Shown one piece after another: positions 16,134 to 24,323 of a stretch of DNA of 64,000 nt. Position numbers and translations under genes: made by a program. This DNA is from Diplocloster agilis (GTDB lineage: Bacteria > Bacillota > Clostridia > Lachnospirales > Lachnospiraceae). Within the stretch, counting starts at the first letter, position 1; the number at the start of each line of letters is the position of its first letter. The stretch spans positions 1-64,000 of the forward strand of contig NZ_JAHQCW010000012.1 of the NCBI RefSeq assembly GCF_019042275.1, read 5' to 3'. The notes beneath the pieces are model-generated. The model was not told where the DNA came from, did no database searches, and saw nothing but the letters and a program-made list of their open reading frames with translations.

Positions 16134-17054
16134 ATGAAAATTTCTTCATTTTCCAGTTTTGATTATGTCATCGGCATCGACATCGGCGGCACAAATTTCC
16201 GGATCGGAACGATTACGCAAGATTTAAAGTTAAGCAACTGCAGACGGGAAAGCAGCCGGAAATTATTCGAATCCGACCGGCCCTCCGATACGATTTCTAC
16301 CTTTCTCTCCTCTTATATGGAAACGATACCGGCCGGAAAATGCAGAGGGATCTGCCTTGGTTTTCCCGGAACGGTGGACAAGACGAAGCAGACTGTTTTC
16401 TCCTGTCCGAATCTGCCGGTGATCACCAATCAGAACATCGGCGCGGAGCTAAAAAAACAATTTCTGATTCCCGTCATCGTGGAGCACGATGTCATCCTGC
16501 TGCTGGCAAACGACATGCAGGCGTTCGACCTCTTTGGCTCTGACTGCGTGATCGCGCTCTATGTGGGCACGGGTCTTGGAAACGCCCTCTATATCCACGG
16601 CCGTTTTCTCGACGGAAAAAACGGCGTGTCCGGAGAGCTGGGCCACATTCCCGTCATAGGCAAAAAAGATCCCTGCCCCTGCGGGAACCAGGGATGCATG
16701 GAACTCTACTGCGCCGGTAAAAGGCTGGAACAGATACACAGGGATAATTATTCCGAAACCGGCATGGAAGATATCTTCGGATACTATCCGGATTCCGCCG
16801 TACTAAAGGAATATGTGGACAACATCGCCATCGCCGCCGCCACAGAAATCAATATTTTGGACCCCGATCACATCCTGCTGTCCGGCGGCGTCATCCGCAT
16901 GAAAAATTTTCCATACGAGGATCTTTTGGACCGGATTCATTTCCACACCCGCAAGCCTTACCCGGAACAAAACCTTAACTTCATCCGAGGAACCGACGAC
17001 CCGTTCAGCGGTGTTTCCGGCGCCGGAATTTATATGTGGAATCTTATTTCTTGA
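16134..17054 (+). CDS. ROK-family sugar kinase, allose kinase-like
   Basis: A 306-residue ATP-dependent hexose kinase of the ROK family. It has phosphate loop GIDIGGTNFRIG near 14-25, GFPGTVD near 75, an EHDV substrate Asp region near 119, YVGTGLGNAL near 142, and the ROK zinc signature GELGHIPV with CPCGNQGCMELY near 180. AAAGGAGG precedes ATG. Because the next gene is an AlsE-like epimerase, D-allose or D-allulose is a reasonable substrate. Glucose, fructose or N-acetylmannosamine cannot be excluded. Confidence 0.85.
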   Translation: MKISSFSSFDYVIGIDIGGTNFRIGTITQDLKLSNCRRESSRKLFESDRPSDTISTFLSSYMETIPAGKCRGICLGFPGTVDKTKQTVFSCPNLPVITNQNIGAELKKQFLIPVIVEHDVILLLANDMQAFDLFGSDCVIALYVGTGLGNALYIHGRFLDGKNGVSGELGHIPVIGKKDPCPCGNQGCMELYCAGKRLEQIHRDNYSETGMEDIFGYYPDSAVLKEYVDNIAIAAATEINILDPDHILLSGGVIRMKNFPYEDLLDRIHFHTRKPYPEQNLNFIRGTDDPFSGVSGAGIYMWNLIS

Positions 17055-17071
17055 TTTTTGTATTTGCACAT

Positions 17072-17149
17072 ATTCGGTCACATTTTTTGTTGTTTTTAAC
17101 GTAATTCGGTCATTTATTTCTTGACACCCGTATTCTTCTATGCCATAAT
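17072..17149 (+). promoter_or_regulatory. Promoter of the epimerase gene with two upstream CGGTCA boxes
   Basis: TTGACA (17121-17126) and CATAAT (17144-17149) are 17 bases apart. Two ATTCGGTCA boxes lie at 17072-17080 and 17104-17112, 32 bp apart, just upstream of the -35. That position suits an activator or upstream repressor. The same CGGTCA core occurs twice in the divergent region at 15.9 kb. Confidence 0.65.
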
Positions 17150-17201
17150 GAGGTGGAAATTTCCAGTAATAAAAGAACTCTCTTAGAAAGGACTGTTTTT
17201 T

Positions 17202-17858
17202 ATGAACAAAGTATCCCCCTCCGTTATGTGCATTGACATGATGGACTTAAAGCACCAGCTCGAGGCGTTAGACCAGGCGCATGTGGATCTCTATCACATC
17301 GACATTATGGATGGCCATTTCGTTCCGAATTATTGCCTGAACGGTGATCTGATGGCAGCCATCCGCAAAGTATCCGACACCCCTATGGATGTCCACCTGA
17401 TGGTCACCAATCCGACAGAATTCATTGAGTACTGTGCGGACCGCGGCGCGGACATTATCACCTTGCACCTGGAAACGCTGGATCATCCGATCCGCGCTCT
17501 GAAGCAGATCCGCGCTCTGGGTAAAAAAGCAGGTATCGCGATCAACCCCGCCACCGATATCGGACAGCTCAAATATATGCTGGAATTTATCGATCTGGTC
17601 TGTGTCATGACGGTAGATCCCGGTTTTGCCGGCCAGACCCTGATCCCCTCCAGCTATGAGAAGATTACGGCCATCCGCAGTATGTTCACAGAGGCCGGTT
17701 ACGACGTAGACATCATGGTGGACGGCCAGGTAAAAGAAGAGACCGCTCCCAAACTGGTGGCAGCCGGCGCCAATGTTCTCGTCCTCGGCTCCTCCGGTCT
17801 GTTCTGCCATGATCCGTCCGAGTATCCCGAAGTCATCTCAAAATATCAGAACTTATAG
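17202..17858 (+). CDS. alsE: D-allulose-6-phosphate 3-epimerase
   Basis: A 218-residue ribulose-phosphate 3-epimerase-superfamily barrel that should convert D-allulose-6-phosphate to D-fructose-6-phosphate. The stretches SPSVMCIDMMDL, HIDIMDGHFVPNYCLN near 33, MDVHLMVTNP near 67, MTVDPGFAGQTLIP near 135, MVDGQ near 172 and VLGSSGLFCH near 195 resemble E. coli AlsE more than Rpe: SPSxMCxD at the start, and Gly-Ser-Ser-Gly-Leu-Phe where Rpe has a Ser/Ala-rich loop. Catalytic Asp residues and metal His are present. It has its own promoter and lies between the ROK kinase and the cupin isomerase. Confidence 0.85.
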   Translation: MNKVSPSVMCIDMMDLKHQLEALDQAHVDLYHIDIMDGHFVPNYCLNGDLMAAIRKVSDTPMDVHLMVTNPTEFIEYCADRGADIITLHLETLDHPIRALKQIRALGKKAGIAINPATDIGQLKYMLEFIDLVCVMTVDPGFAGQTLIPSSYEKITAIRSMFTEAGYDVDIMVDGQVKEETAPKLVAAGANVLVLGSSGLFCHDPSEYPEVISKYQNL

Positions 17859-17873
17859 AAGGGGGAGAAATCC

Positions 17874-18692
17874 ATGAATGAATTAAAAATGTTCGGCATG
17901 CCCATCCAGTTCTGCGAGGAAAGCCAGAAGCTGGTTCCGGCGAACGACAACATCCACTACGAGGACTATTCCCGCAAATATTCCAAAGGAATGTTCGGGC
18001 TTTTAGCCGACGCTACATACAACATAGAAGACAATCCCTACTATGATTTTTACAAAGCGATTGTCGAGGACGATACAAAAGGAATATTCCAGTCAACCGA
18101 TCTGCGCTATGACAGCACGGTAATTATCGAAGGAACCGCCGGAGGGGAATTCAAAAAAACCGCCGGCCACTTCCACATGCCGATTCCCGGCCAGTCCGTC
18201 AGTTATCCGGAATTATACCAGGTAATCAAAGGCACCGCGCTGTTCGTCATGCAAAAGGTAGACGACTACCGGAAAGAAGACGGCAGCATGCAGGTTCAGG
18301 ATGTCATACTGACCAAAGTCGAGGCAGGCGAATCTGTAGTCATCCCCCCCGATTACGGACACTGCACAATCAACATCGGCGCAGAAACCATGGTATTCGT
18401 AAACCTGGTATCCTGTCACAGCACCAACTACTACGACAGCGTAAAACGCCATGCCGGTATGTGCTGCTACGCCTTCCGGACCCCGGACGGCGGCTTCCGG
18501 ATCGAGAAAAATCCCCGGTACGATTTTGCCTGTGAGCCCCGTCTCACGACGCCGACGGATTCCCCGGTATGCGGACTTGAAAAGAACGTACCCGTCTACC
18601 GCTCCTTCCTTCAGGACCCTAAAAAATACGCTTACTTAAACGATCCGGCTCCCGCAGTGGAAGCCATGTTCTCCCTTCTCAAGACACTGTAG
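17874..18692 (+). CDS. Cupin-type glucose-6-phosphate isomerase
   Basis: A 272-residue cupin of the archaeal-type phosphoglucose isomerase family, interconverting fructose-6-phosphate and glucose-6-phosphate. The cupin metal site is visible: His-x-His in TAGHFHMP near 100, Glu in YPELYQVIKG near 112 and His in DYGHCTINIG near 162. It follows the epimerase by 15 bases with a GGGGGAG site. The product of AlsE is its substrate, so the pair makes sense together. The protein is longer than the ~190-residue archaeal enzymes by a C-terminal extension after about residue 195. Confidence 0.85.
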   Translation: MNELKMFGMPIQFCEESQKLVPANDNIHYEDYSRKYSKGMFGLLADATYNIEDNPYYDFYKAIVEDDTKGIFQSTDLRYDSTVIIEGTAGGEFKKTAGHFHMPIPGQSVSYPELYQVIKGTALFVMQKVDDYRKEDGSMQVQDVILTKVEAGESVVIPPDYGHCTINIGAETMVFVNLVSCHSTNYYDSVKRHAGMCCYAFRTPDGGFRIEKNPRYDFACEPRLTTPTDSPVCGLEKNVPVYRSFLQDPKKYAYLNDPAPAVEAMFSLLKTL

Positions 18693-18729
18693 GCTCCGGC
18701 AAAGGTTTCCGTTCATCCAGGCAAACCCA

Positions 18730-18839
18730 AAGCCGGGTTCAGGATGCACGGCGGACTTCACGTCCGACGGGCAAGAGCCTCTGAACCGGGAACACATCAC
18801 GTGTTCCTGGTGAATAGGCTCGGTTCCTGAACCCGGCTT
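18730..18839. repeat. Three-way-junction structured repeat, copy 1
   Basis: Outer arms AAGCCGGGTTCAGGA (18730-18744) and its exact complement (18825-18839) enclose a small hairpin (CGGAC-TTCAC-GTCCG, 18753-18767) and a long hairpin (18775-18795 with 18801-18821, four mismatches). A near-identical copy lies at 63060-63169. The rest of the gap, 18840-19018, has no gene. Confidence 0.9.
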
Positions 18840-19018
18840 TTCGATTTCACTTAGCGTATTCCAGCGCAAGCCCTCCGCGCTCCCAGGGAGATACAAAAGA
18901 ACCCGGCCGCCCGGAGTGTCCCCGGATACCGCCGTCATCCCCGGCCTTAAACGGCGGGCATACCCAAACCTGGGGATGAAGCTTTCCCGCAGCAAACAAA
19001 AAACTTATCATTTACCGC

Positions 19019-19047
19019 TTGCCAAGCCTCCCGGGGCATATTACAAT
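19019..19047 (+). promoter_or_regulatory. Promoter of the lacI-family gene
   Basis: TTGCCA (19019-19024) and TACAAT (19042-19047) are 17 bases apart, 30 bases before the start codon. Confidence 0.65.
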
Positions 19048-19076
19048 CTATAGAGAGACTAGCAGAGGAATTGGGT

Positions 19077-20147
19077 ATGAAAAAAGTAACTTTGAAACAG
19101 ATTGCGGAATTAGCGGATACTTCGATAGGTACGGTGGACCGCGCGCTGAATGGCCGGGGCAGAATTAACGAGTTGACGAAGCAGAGAATTCTACAGATCG
19201 CGGATGATCTGGGATACCGGCCGAACAAACTGGCCAGTAACCTGAGCAGGAACAAACAGCTCCACTTGGGAATATTGTATCCGAAATATCCCACCTATTT
19301 TTTCGATGAGATGACGGCGGGAGTGGAACAGGCGGCTCATGCACTGACGGATTATAATGTAGATATCCGGGCCTTTCGCTGCGATTACCTGAATCCGGCC
19401 AGCCAACTGCCGCTATTGGATGAATTAAAGCCCGAGGATTACGACGGGTTTGTTTTAAACGCCGGGGGCAGCGCTTTGATCCCCTCGATTAACCGTCTGG
19501 CGGATGCCGGCGTAACCGTGGCTACATTTAATTCGGATGTCCGGGGGAGTAAAAGGCTATTTCATGTCGGGGTAGATCCCTATCTGGCCGGCAGAATTTC
19601 CGGCGAACTGATGGGGAAGATCATGGGGAACCAAGGGTCGGTATGCTGCCTGTCCGGTTTTCACTCCGTAGATGCCCATACGGAACGTATGCGGGGATTT
19701 ATTGACAAAATTTCCGAGGATTATCCGGGGATTACGGTGGCCGGGGAATTTGAGTATCTGGACAGCGACCAGATGGCAGAGGAGATTTCCGAAAAAATGT
19801 TCCGGGAGAATCCGGGCATCGGGGGTGTCTATACAACCAGTTCCCCCGGCGCAATCGGCGTGGGCTGGTATCTGGATAAGCATCCGGATGTCCCGCGTCC
19901 CGTCGTCAGCGGTTTTGATGTGACACAGCAGCTTTGTACACTGACCAAAAAAGATCTGTGTACTTTTGTCATTTATCAGAATCCCTCCGCCCAGGCCTAC
20001 CACAGTCTGATGCTCCTGGCGGATTATCTGCTCCAGGGCGTCCTGCCCGGCAAAAAGCATCTGATGCTTCAGCCCCGCATTGTTTTAAAGGAAACCATCG
20101 ACGATTATATTTTTGATCCTACACTGTCTTATCAGTTTTTAAAATAA
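19077..20147 (+). CDS. LacI-family transcriptional regulator
   Basis: A 356-residue regulator. The N-terminal helix-turn-helix TLKQIAELADTSIGTVDRALNG (about 5-26) and hinge GYRPNKLASNLSRNKQLHLGILYP are typical, followed by a periplasmic-binding-protein-like sensor to the C-terminus. Thr-Val-Asp replaces the more usual Thr-Val-Ser/Tyr-Arg in the recognition helix, a variant of LacI members with ribose-type sensors. The ATG at 19077 has GAGG eight bases upstream; the in-frame TTG at 19071 is too close to it. It probably controls the kinase-epimerase-isomerase genes. The palindrome at 16001-16016 is a candidate operator. Confidence 0.9.
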   Translation: MKKVTLKQIAELADTSIGTVDRALNGRGRINELTKQRILQIADDLGYRPNKLASNLSRNKQLHLGILYPKYPTYFFDEMTAGVEQAAHALTDYNVDIRAFRCDYLNPASQLPLLDELKPEDYDGFVLNAGGSALIPSINRLADAGVTVATFNSDVRGSKRLFHVGVDPYLAGRISGELMGKIMGNQGSVCCLSGFHSVDAHTERMRGFIDKISEDYPGITVAGEFEYLDSDQMAEEISEKMFRENPGIGGVYTTSSPGAIGVGWYLDKHPDVPRPVVSGFDVTQQLCTLTKKDLCTFVIYQNPSAQAYHSLMLLADYLLQGVLPGKKHLMLQPRIVLKETIDDYIFDPTLSYQFLK

Positions 20148-20160
20148 AAGCGACGCAGTC

Positions 20161-20203
20161 AAAATCCGTTTATTATAATGAGAATAGACGGATTTTTTTA
20201 TTT
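20161..20203 (+). terminator. Intrinsic terminator after lacI-family gene
   Basis: AAATCCGT and ACGGATTT arms enclose an 18-base loop and are followed by a T-run, 13 bases after the stop codon. Confidence 0.8.
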
Positions 20204-20282
20204 GCCATGTCACAAATTCCGAATCAGCTGCGTTATAAATGTGTAACGAATCAGCGGTACCGCATATAAAGGATGTGCAACT

Positions 20283-20843
20283 ATGGATATATTACAGGAA
20301 AAAGATTTACTGGACCAGACTTTTGCCGACGGCGGCGAAGCGGAATTAGGCCTTGCCATAGAATTCTATGGGCAGCCGCTTTTGCGCTACTGTCACAATA
20401 TTCTGTGTGATTATCACGAAGCGCAGGACGCTGTGCAGGTAACTTTTCTCAAAGCATACGAAAACCGAACGAAGTACCGGAACGGGACATCGCTGTCCGC
20501 CTGGCTGTATCGGATCGCCTATCACACCTGCATCGATACGATCCGCCGGAAAACACTCTTTTTCTTCACACCTGCCTCCGGCGCGCCCAAAACCCATACC
20601 GGGATCAGTGATGAGCTGTTCGAGGCTCTCAGCCGTCTGTCCGCCATGGAGCGATCCCTAATTTATGGGCGGATTATGGAAGAGAGAAGTTACCGGGAAC
20701 TGGCTGAAATTCATCGTATCACAGAAGCTGCCGCCCGAAAACGGTATGAACGCGCCAGAAAAAAACTGGCGGGGCTGCTCAGAAAGGACAACCGGCAGGA
20801 AGAAAGCAGTATCGTAGATTGGAGGAATCAACATGAAATTTGA
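20283..20843 (+). CDS. ECF-type RNA polymerase sigma factor
   Basis: A 186-residue sigma-70-family factor of the extracytoplasmic-function group. Region 2 covers about 25-95 (HNILCDYHEAQDAVQVTF, then SAWLYRIAYHTCIDTIRRK near 76). Region 4 covers about 115-175 (LSAMERSLIYGRI, ELAEIHRITEAAARKRYERARKKL). The linker carries the rarer TLFFFTPASG. AAGGATG precedes the ATG. It overlaps the next gene by 11 bases, the usual arrangement for a sigma factor with its membrane anti-sigma partner. Target promoters are not evident here. Confidence 0.88.
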   Translation: MDILQEKDLLDQTFADGGEAELGLAIEFYGQPLLRYCHNILCDYHEAQDAVQVTFLKAYENRTKYRNGTSLSAWLYRIAYHTCIDTIRRKTLFFFTPASGAPKTHTGISDELFEALSRLSAMERSLIYGRIMEERSYRELAEIHRITEAAARKRYERARKKLAGLLRKDNRQEESSIVDWRNQHEI

Positions 20844-21855
20844 ACAGGATGAACGAATTATAAAAGAACATTTGGGCAAGGTGCGCACACCGGAATATGA
20901 CATTCAGCTAGCCCTTGCGGACCGAATCCGGCATCCCCGGCGTTTCGCCGGAAAATCAGTTCTTATATTGGCCGCCGTCATGATCGGAATATTCGGACTG
21001 ATAGGCGCCGGCACTTACTACGAATGGAAATCTTTCGGTTTCGACGGTTCCGTGAGTGATGGAAGCGCTGCCCCGACAGATACCTCGCTCAGTGAAGATA
21101 CGGAATTCAGCAGCACCGTCACGCAGGAGCTGTCTCTCGATCCGTCAGAGCTGCAGCCAGGGGAGGTGCTCATCGTCACCCATCTGCAGGATGGAAGTCA
21201 GAGCAGCGCCAACGCGGCCTGCGGCGTATTCCGAACGGACAGCGAGCAGGCTCTTCAGGATATGCTGCTTCTATGCTCCATCCCCTACGCCATCCCTACC
21301 CAGTTACCGGACGGTTATGTGTTTGACGAGGCCGTGGTCCAGTTCTATGCGGATGCGGATATGCTGAATACACCCTCGGAAAGTCTGACGGTAGAGGGGG
21401 AACAGGAAAAAACCATTCGGCAGGCGATAAAGCTGCCGGACGGTTACCAGAAAAATATTCAGGATATCTATGTGGGATATGTCAACAGCTCCGGGGAATT
21501 TATAAGAATGACCATAAGTCTGGCCGCCGCCAGCTGGAACGTATCTTTTGGGGCTCCCGACACTGCTTACAGCGAGAAGCTGAATTTAGACGGTTATAAC
21601 CAGGCTCTGCTGATCTGTGATGAAAGCAGGAAGAATGGTTCTTACTATTCTTTGGCAATGAACAGTGATATTCCTGTTGTCACTGCCGTAAACCTCATGG
21701 ACCTGGGGCGGACGGAACGCAATGCGGCGGCTGGAATCGAAGACAACCGGGAGCCTTTTGAGGAGACATATGACCAGCTTGCTTATTATATCGAAAGTTC
21801 CGCTATCGAAAAGGAGGAGCTCTTGAGATTTGTCGACGGCCTGCAAAGGCCGTAA
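20833..21855 (+). CDS. Membrane anti-sigma-like protein
   Basis: A 340-residue protein: a short cytoplasmic N-terminus (1-35), one membrane helix (SVLILAAVMIGIFGLIGAG, about 41-60), a Ser/Thr/Asp-rich linker (60-100) and a large extracellular domain. The N-terminus is short and lacks the HxxxCxxC zinc motif of ZAS-type anti-sigmas, so control may be indirect. The later part (PTQLPDGYVFDEAVVQFYAD near 155) resembles DUF4367-like domains seen on clostridial sigma-linked proteins. Pairing with the sigma factor is supported by the overlap; the sensed signal is unknown. Confidence 0.7.
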   Translation: MKFEQDERIIKEHLGKVRTPEYDIQLALADRIRHPRRFAGKSVLILAAVMIGIFGLIGAGTYYEWKSFGFDGSVSDGSAAPTDTSLSEDTEFSSTVTQELSLDPSELQPGEVLIVTHLQDGSQSSANAACGVFRTDSEQALQDMLLLCSIPYAIPTQLPDGYVFDEAVVQFYADADMLNTPSESLTVEGEQEKTIRQAIKLPDGYQKNIQDIYVGYVNSSGEFIRMTISLAAASWNVSFGAPDTAYSEKLNLDGYNQALLICDESRKNGSYYSLAMNSDIPVVTAVNLMDLGRTERNAAAGIEDNREPFEETYDQLAYYIESSAIEKEELLRFVDGLQRP

Positions 21856-21862
21856 TGCAAAA

Positions 21863-21961
21863 GGGGACATGTCCATTTCGGTTTGGGACATGTCCATTCC
21901 AGTTTGGGACATGTCCATTCCGGTTTGGGACATGTGCATTCCGGTTTGGGACATGTCCCAA
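21863..21961. repeat. GGACATGTCC palindrome array, copy 2 (5 units)
   Basis: Units lie at 21865, 21886, 21907, 21928 (one mismatch, GTGC) and 21949, each 21 bp apart, with CATTCCGGTTTG-type linkers. The array fills the gap between the convergent anti-sigma-like and Enzyme I genes and begins AAAAGGGGACATGTCC. Confidence 0.95.
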
Positions 21962-21964
21962 ATA

Positions 21965-23665
21965 CTAGCCTAAAATTGTATAAGGACTTTTCAAAGCTTC
22001 CGCAGCCGCCCCCACCGCTTCTCCGTAGTTTGCTGCCCGCAGCTCCTGCTTTATACGGGGGGTGCTGGGCGCAGACATACTGAATTCATCCAGTCCCAAT
22101 CCCAGCAACAGGCGAGCCGCCTCAATATTCCCAGCCAGCTCCCCGCACATCCCCACCGGTATATGCCGTTCATGACCCGCACGGATTACATGGTGTATGC
22201 TTCTGAGCACCGCCGGATGGAAAGGATTATACAGCGGGGCCACCTCCGGATTGCCGCGGTCCGCGGCCAGCATATATTGTGTCAGGTCGTTGGTCCCAAT
22301 GCTAAAGAAGTCCACCCGCGAAGCCAGCTCTTGGGCCAGAATCACCGCCGCTGGTGTCTCAATCATTATTCCCGTCTCCACTCCTTCATCAAACAGCTTC
22401 CCTTCTTCTCTTAACTCCTTTTTGCAGACGTTCAGGATTTCCAGGGCCTTTTCCAGCTCCTCTACCCATGCGATCATCGGGAACATGATTCTCACCCGTC
22501 CAAACGCGCTGGCTCTGAGTATGGCGCGCAGCTGTGTTTTAAAAATATCCGGCCGTTTTAAGCAGATCCGGATGGCGCGGCAGCCCAGAAAAGGATTTTC
22601 TTCCTTCGGCAGCTGAAAATAATCCAGGCCCTTATCGCCGCCGATATCCAAGGTCCGAATCGTCACCTCTCTGCCTCCCATCGATCGGACGGCGCTTCGA
22701 TAGGCTTCAAACTGCTCTTCTTCCGTGGGGAAACGCCTTTGCCGCATATAGAGAAATTCACTGCGGAACAGGCCGATTCCGTCCACAGAATAGGCCGCCG
22801 CCTGTTCGGCTTCCTCCGGACTGCCTGCATTTGCACAGACGGAAAGCTTTCTTCCATCTACGGTGATACAGGGCAGATCCGCATTCTCTTTTGCTTTTTT
22901 ACACAAATCACGATATGCGGCTGCGTTCCGGCAGAACTTTTCCTGTGTCTCCCGATCCGGTGAGGTTATTATGCTCCCCCTCTCTGCGTCCAATAGGACC
23001 TGCTCCCGGTTCCTGATTTTAGAAAGGATGGGGCCAACACATACCAGACTGGGGATTCCACTGTTTCTGGCTATAATACCCACATGTCCTGTGACACCGC
23101 CTTTTTCGGTTATGATACCCGCCACCAGATCCATGTTCATCCGGACGGTATCCGAAGGAGTCAGGTCCGCTGCCACTACCACGGATGTCTCCCGCAACGT
23201 ATGAAAAGCGGTTTCCTCCACGCCTTGAAGAATCAGCATAAGCCGGCGTTCCACATCCCTGACATCATCAGCCCGCTCCCTCATATAGGCATCGTCCATC
23301 GCCTCAAACGCCGCGGCAAAGTGATCGGCGGAAAGCTGCAGCGCCATCTGGACATTCTCCAGATCCCGGCGGATTCTCCCCGTAACTTCTTCATAAAGGG
23401 TACAATCCGTCAGTATTTCCAGATGCCCGGCAAAAATATCAGCATTACCCGCCTGGCCAACGGGCAAACTCTGCGTTTCTTCCAGCAGTTTCCTCAACTG
23501 TTCCACGCCAGTTTCCACCGCCTGGTCAAATCGCAGGATTTCTTCCTCGATCTCTTCCTCCCGGATCTTATCCGTACAGGCCGGCCTCTCGTCCCGCTGC
23601 ACAATAAAGGCCGGTCCCGACGCATATCCTTCCGAAGCTATCTTTCCATCATTCCATATGTTCAC
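21965..23665 (-). CDS. PTS Enzyme I (PEP-protein phosphotransferase)
   Basis: A 566-residue cytoplasmic enzyme that autophosphorylates from PEP and passes phosphate to HPr. The phospho-His is in GGVTGHVGIIARNSGIPS near 190 and FRSEFLYMRQR lies near 295. The PEP-binding signature DFFSIGTNDLTQYMLAADRG lies near 445, and the catalytic Cys is in VGMCGELAGN near 500. The frame is open 65 codons upstream, but that part overlaps the HPr gene. The GTG at 23665, overlapping the HPr stop as GTGA, gives the normal length and N-terminus. A cluster-borne Enzyme I alongside IIA, IIB, IIC and HPr is unusual, since most cells use one general Enzyme I. Confidence 0.93.
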   Translation of the reverse strand: MNIWNDGKIASEGYASGPAFIVQRDERPACTDKIREEEIEEEILRFDQAVETGVEQLRKLLEETQSLPVGQAGNADIFAGHLEILTDCTLYEEVTGRIRRDLENVQMALQLSADHFAAAFEAMDDAYMRERADDVRDVERRLMLILQGVEETAFHTLRETSVVVAADLTPSDTVRMNMDLVAGIITEKGGVTGHVGIIARNSGIPSLVCVGPILSKIRNREQVLLDAERGSIITSPDRETQEKFCRNAAAYRDLCKKAKENADLPCITVDGRKLSVCANAGSPEEAEQAAAYSVDGIGLFRSEFLYMRQRRFPTEEEQFEAYRSAVRSMGGREVTIRTLDIGGDKGLDYFQLPKEENPFLGCRAIRICLKRPDIFKTQLRAILRASAFGRVRIMFPMIAWVEELEKALEILNVCKKELREEGKLFDEGVETGIMIETPAAVILAQELASRVDFFSIGTNDLTQYMLAADRGNPEVAPLYNPFHPAVLRSIHHVIRAGHERHIPVGMCGELAGNIEAARLLLGLGLDEFSMSAPSTPRIKQELRAANYGEAVGAAAEALKSPYTILG

Positions 23666-23943
23666 GCCGTTTCGTCCACCCCTTCGCCAAGGCCGGAGGC
23701 AATCGCATGAAGGATCGTCTCCAAATCCTGTTCCTCCGTCTCTCCGGAACACTCCACGGTCACAACCGTGCCTTTTTTGATTGCCGCGCTCATGAGAACC
23801 AGGATACTTTTGGGATTCACCAGTTTTTCCCCCGACCGGATGATAATGTTGGATCTGCATTGTCTCGCGATCCTGGATAATTCGGACGCGGGCCTCATAT
23901 GCAGCCCTGACTTATTTCTGACTTCTATCGTTGCGCTAACCAT
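23662..23943 (-). CDS. HPr-family phosphocarrier protein
   Basis: A 93-residue HPr-like phosphocarrier. The phospho-His is in NKSGLHMRPASELSR (His near residue 15), and a Ser at the regulatory position is in NPKSILVLMSAA near 45. The ATG at 23943 has GGAGGT upstream; an ATG four codons earlier does not. It overlaps the Enzyme I start and follows IIB by 14 bases, so it is a dedicated carrier for this PTS. Sequence alone does not show whether HPr kinase acts on the Ser. Confidence 0.9.
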   Translation of the reverse strand: MVSATIEVRNKSGLHMRPASELSRIARQCRSNIIIRSGEKLVNPKSILVLMSAAIKKGTVVTVECSGETEEQDLETILHAIASGLGEGVDETA

Positions 23944-23957
23944 ACTTACCTCCATGT

Positions 23958-24293
23958 TCAGCCTTTTCTTTCGGAACCCGCTGTCTGCCCATATACCTCT
24001 TCCGCTTTATCTATAACCTGCTTGATATGACGGATGGCCTGATCGATGGGAACCTTCACCACCGGTTTTCCCTCAAACCGTTCTTTCCTGGCAACTGCTA
24101 TGGCGTAAGCGATCAGGATCACATCTGCGGACTGGCAGATCTCCTTTGGAAGCATATCCGAGAGATTGGAACCGCCCTGCATTTCCACACGTACCGAATG
24201 CCCCCGGGCTGTCGCTTCTTTTTTCAGCGCGGCCGCGCACATTTCACTGTGTGCCACTCCCGCCACGCAGGAAGTTATTATGACCAATTTCAT
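23958..24293 (-). CDS. PTS fructose-type EIIB
   Basis: A 111-residue cytoplasmic IIB domain. It starts MKLVIITSCVAGVAHSEMCA; the Cys at residue 9 is the phospho-acceptor in fructose-type IIB proteins, whose motif is usually TACPTGIAHT. The ATG at 24293 lies eight bases after GAAGG. It hands phosphate from IIA to the sugar bound by IIC. It is a free-standing protein here rather than fused to IIC. Confidence 0.88.
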   Translation of the reverse strand: MKLVIITSCVAGVAHSEMCAAALKKEATARGHSVRVEMQGGSNLSDMLPKEICQSADVILIAYAIAVARKERFEGKPVVKVPIDQAIRHIKQVIDKAEEVYGQTAGSERKG

Positions 24294-24323
24294 ATACATA
24301 CCCTTCTTTCGCGGAATCGCGGG

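Noticed and set aside
20240-20275. Self-recognised ECF promoter (TGTAAC...CGCATA) before the sigma gene
   Set aside because: Spacing is too short for known ECF promoters and the transcript would begin inside the ribosome binding site.
21586-21954. Reading frame encoding a repetitive Met-Ser-Gln-Thr-Gly protein on the minus strand
   Set aside because: The repetitive part is only the translated palindrome array. The frame runs through the antisense of the anti-sigma-like gene and has no ribosome site.
21863-21961. CRISPR-like regular repeats
   Set aside because: The whole 21-bp unit including the linker repeats, units are far shorter than CRISPR repeat-spacers, there are no unique spacers, and no cas genes are present.
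23666-23860. N-terminal extension of Enzyme I
   Set aside because: These 65 codons overlap the HPr gene in another frame, are rich in Gly/Arg/His, and the GTG overlapping the HPr stop gives the normal Enzyme I length.
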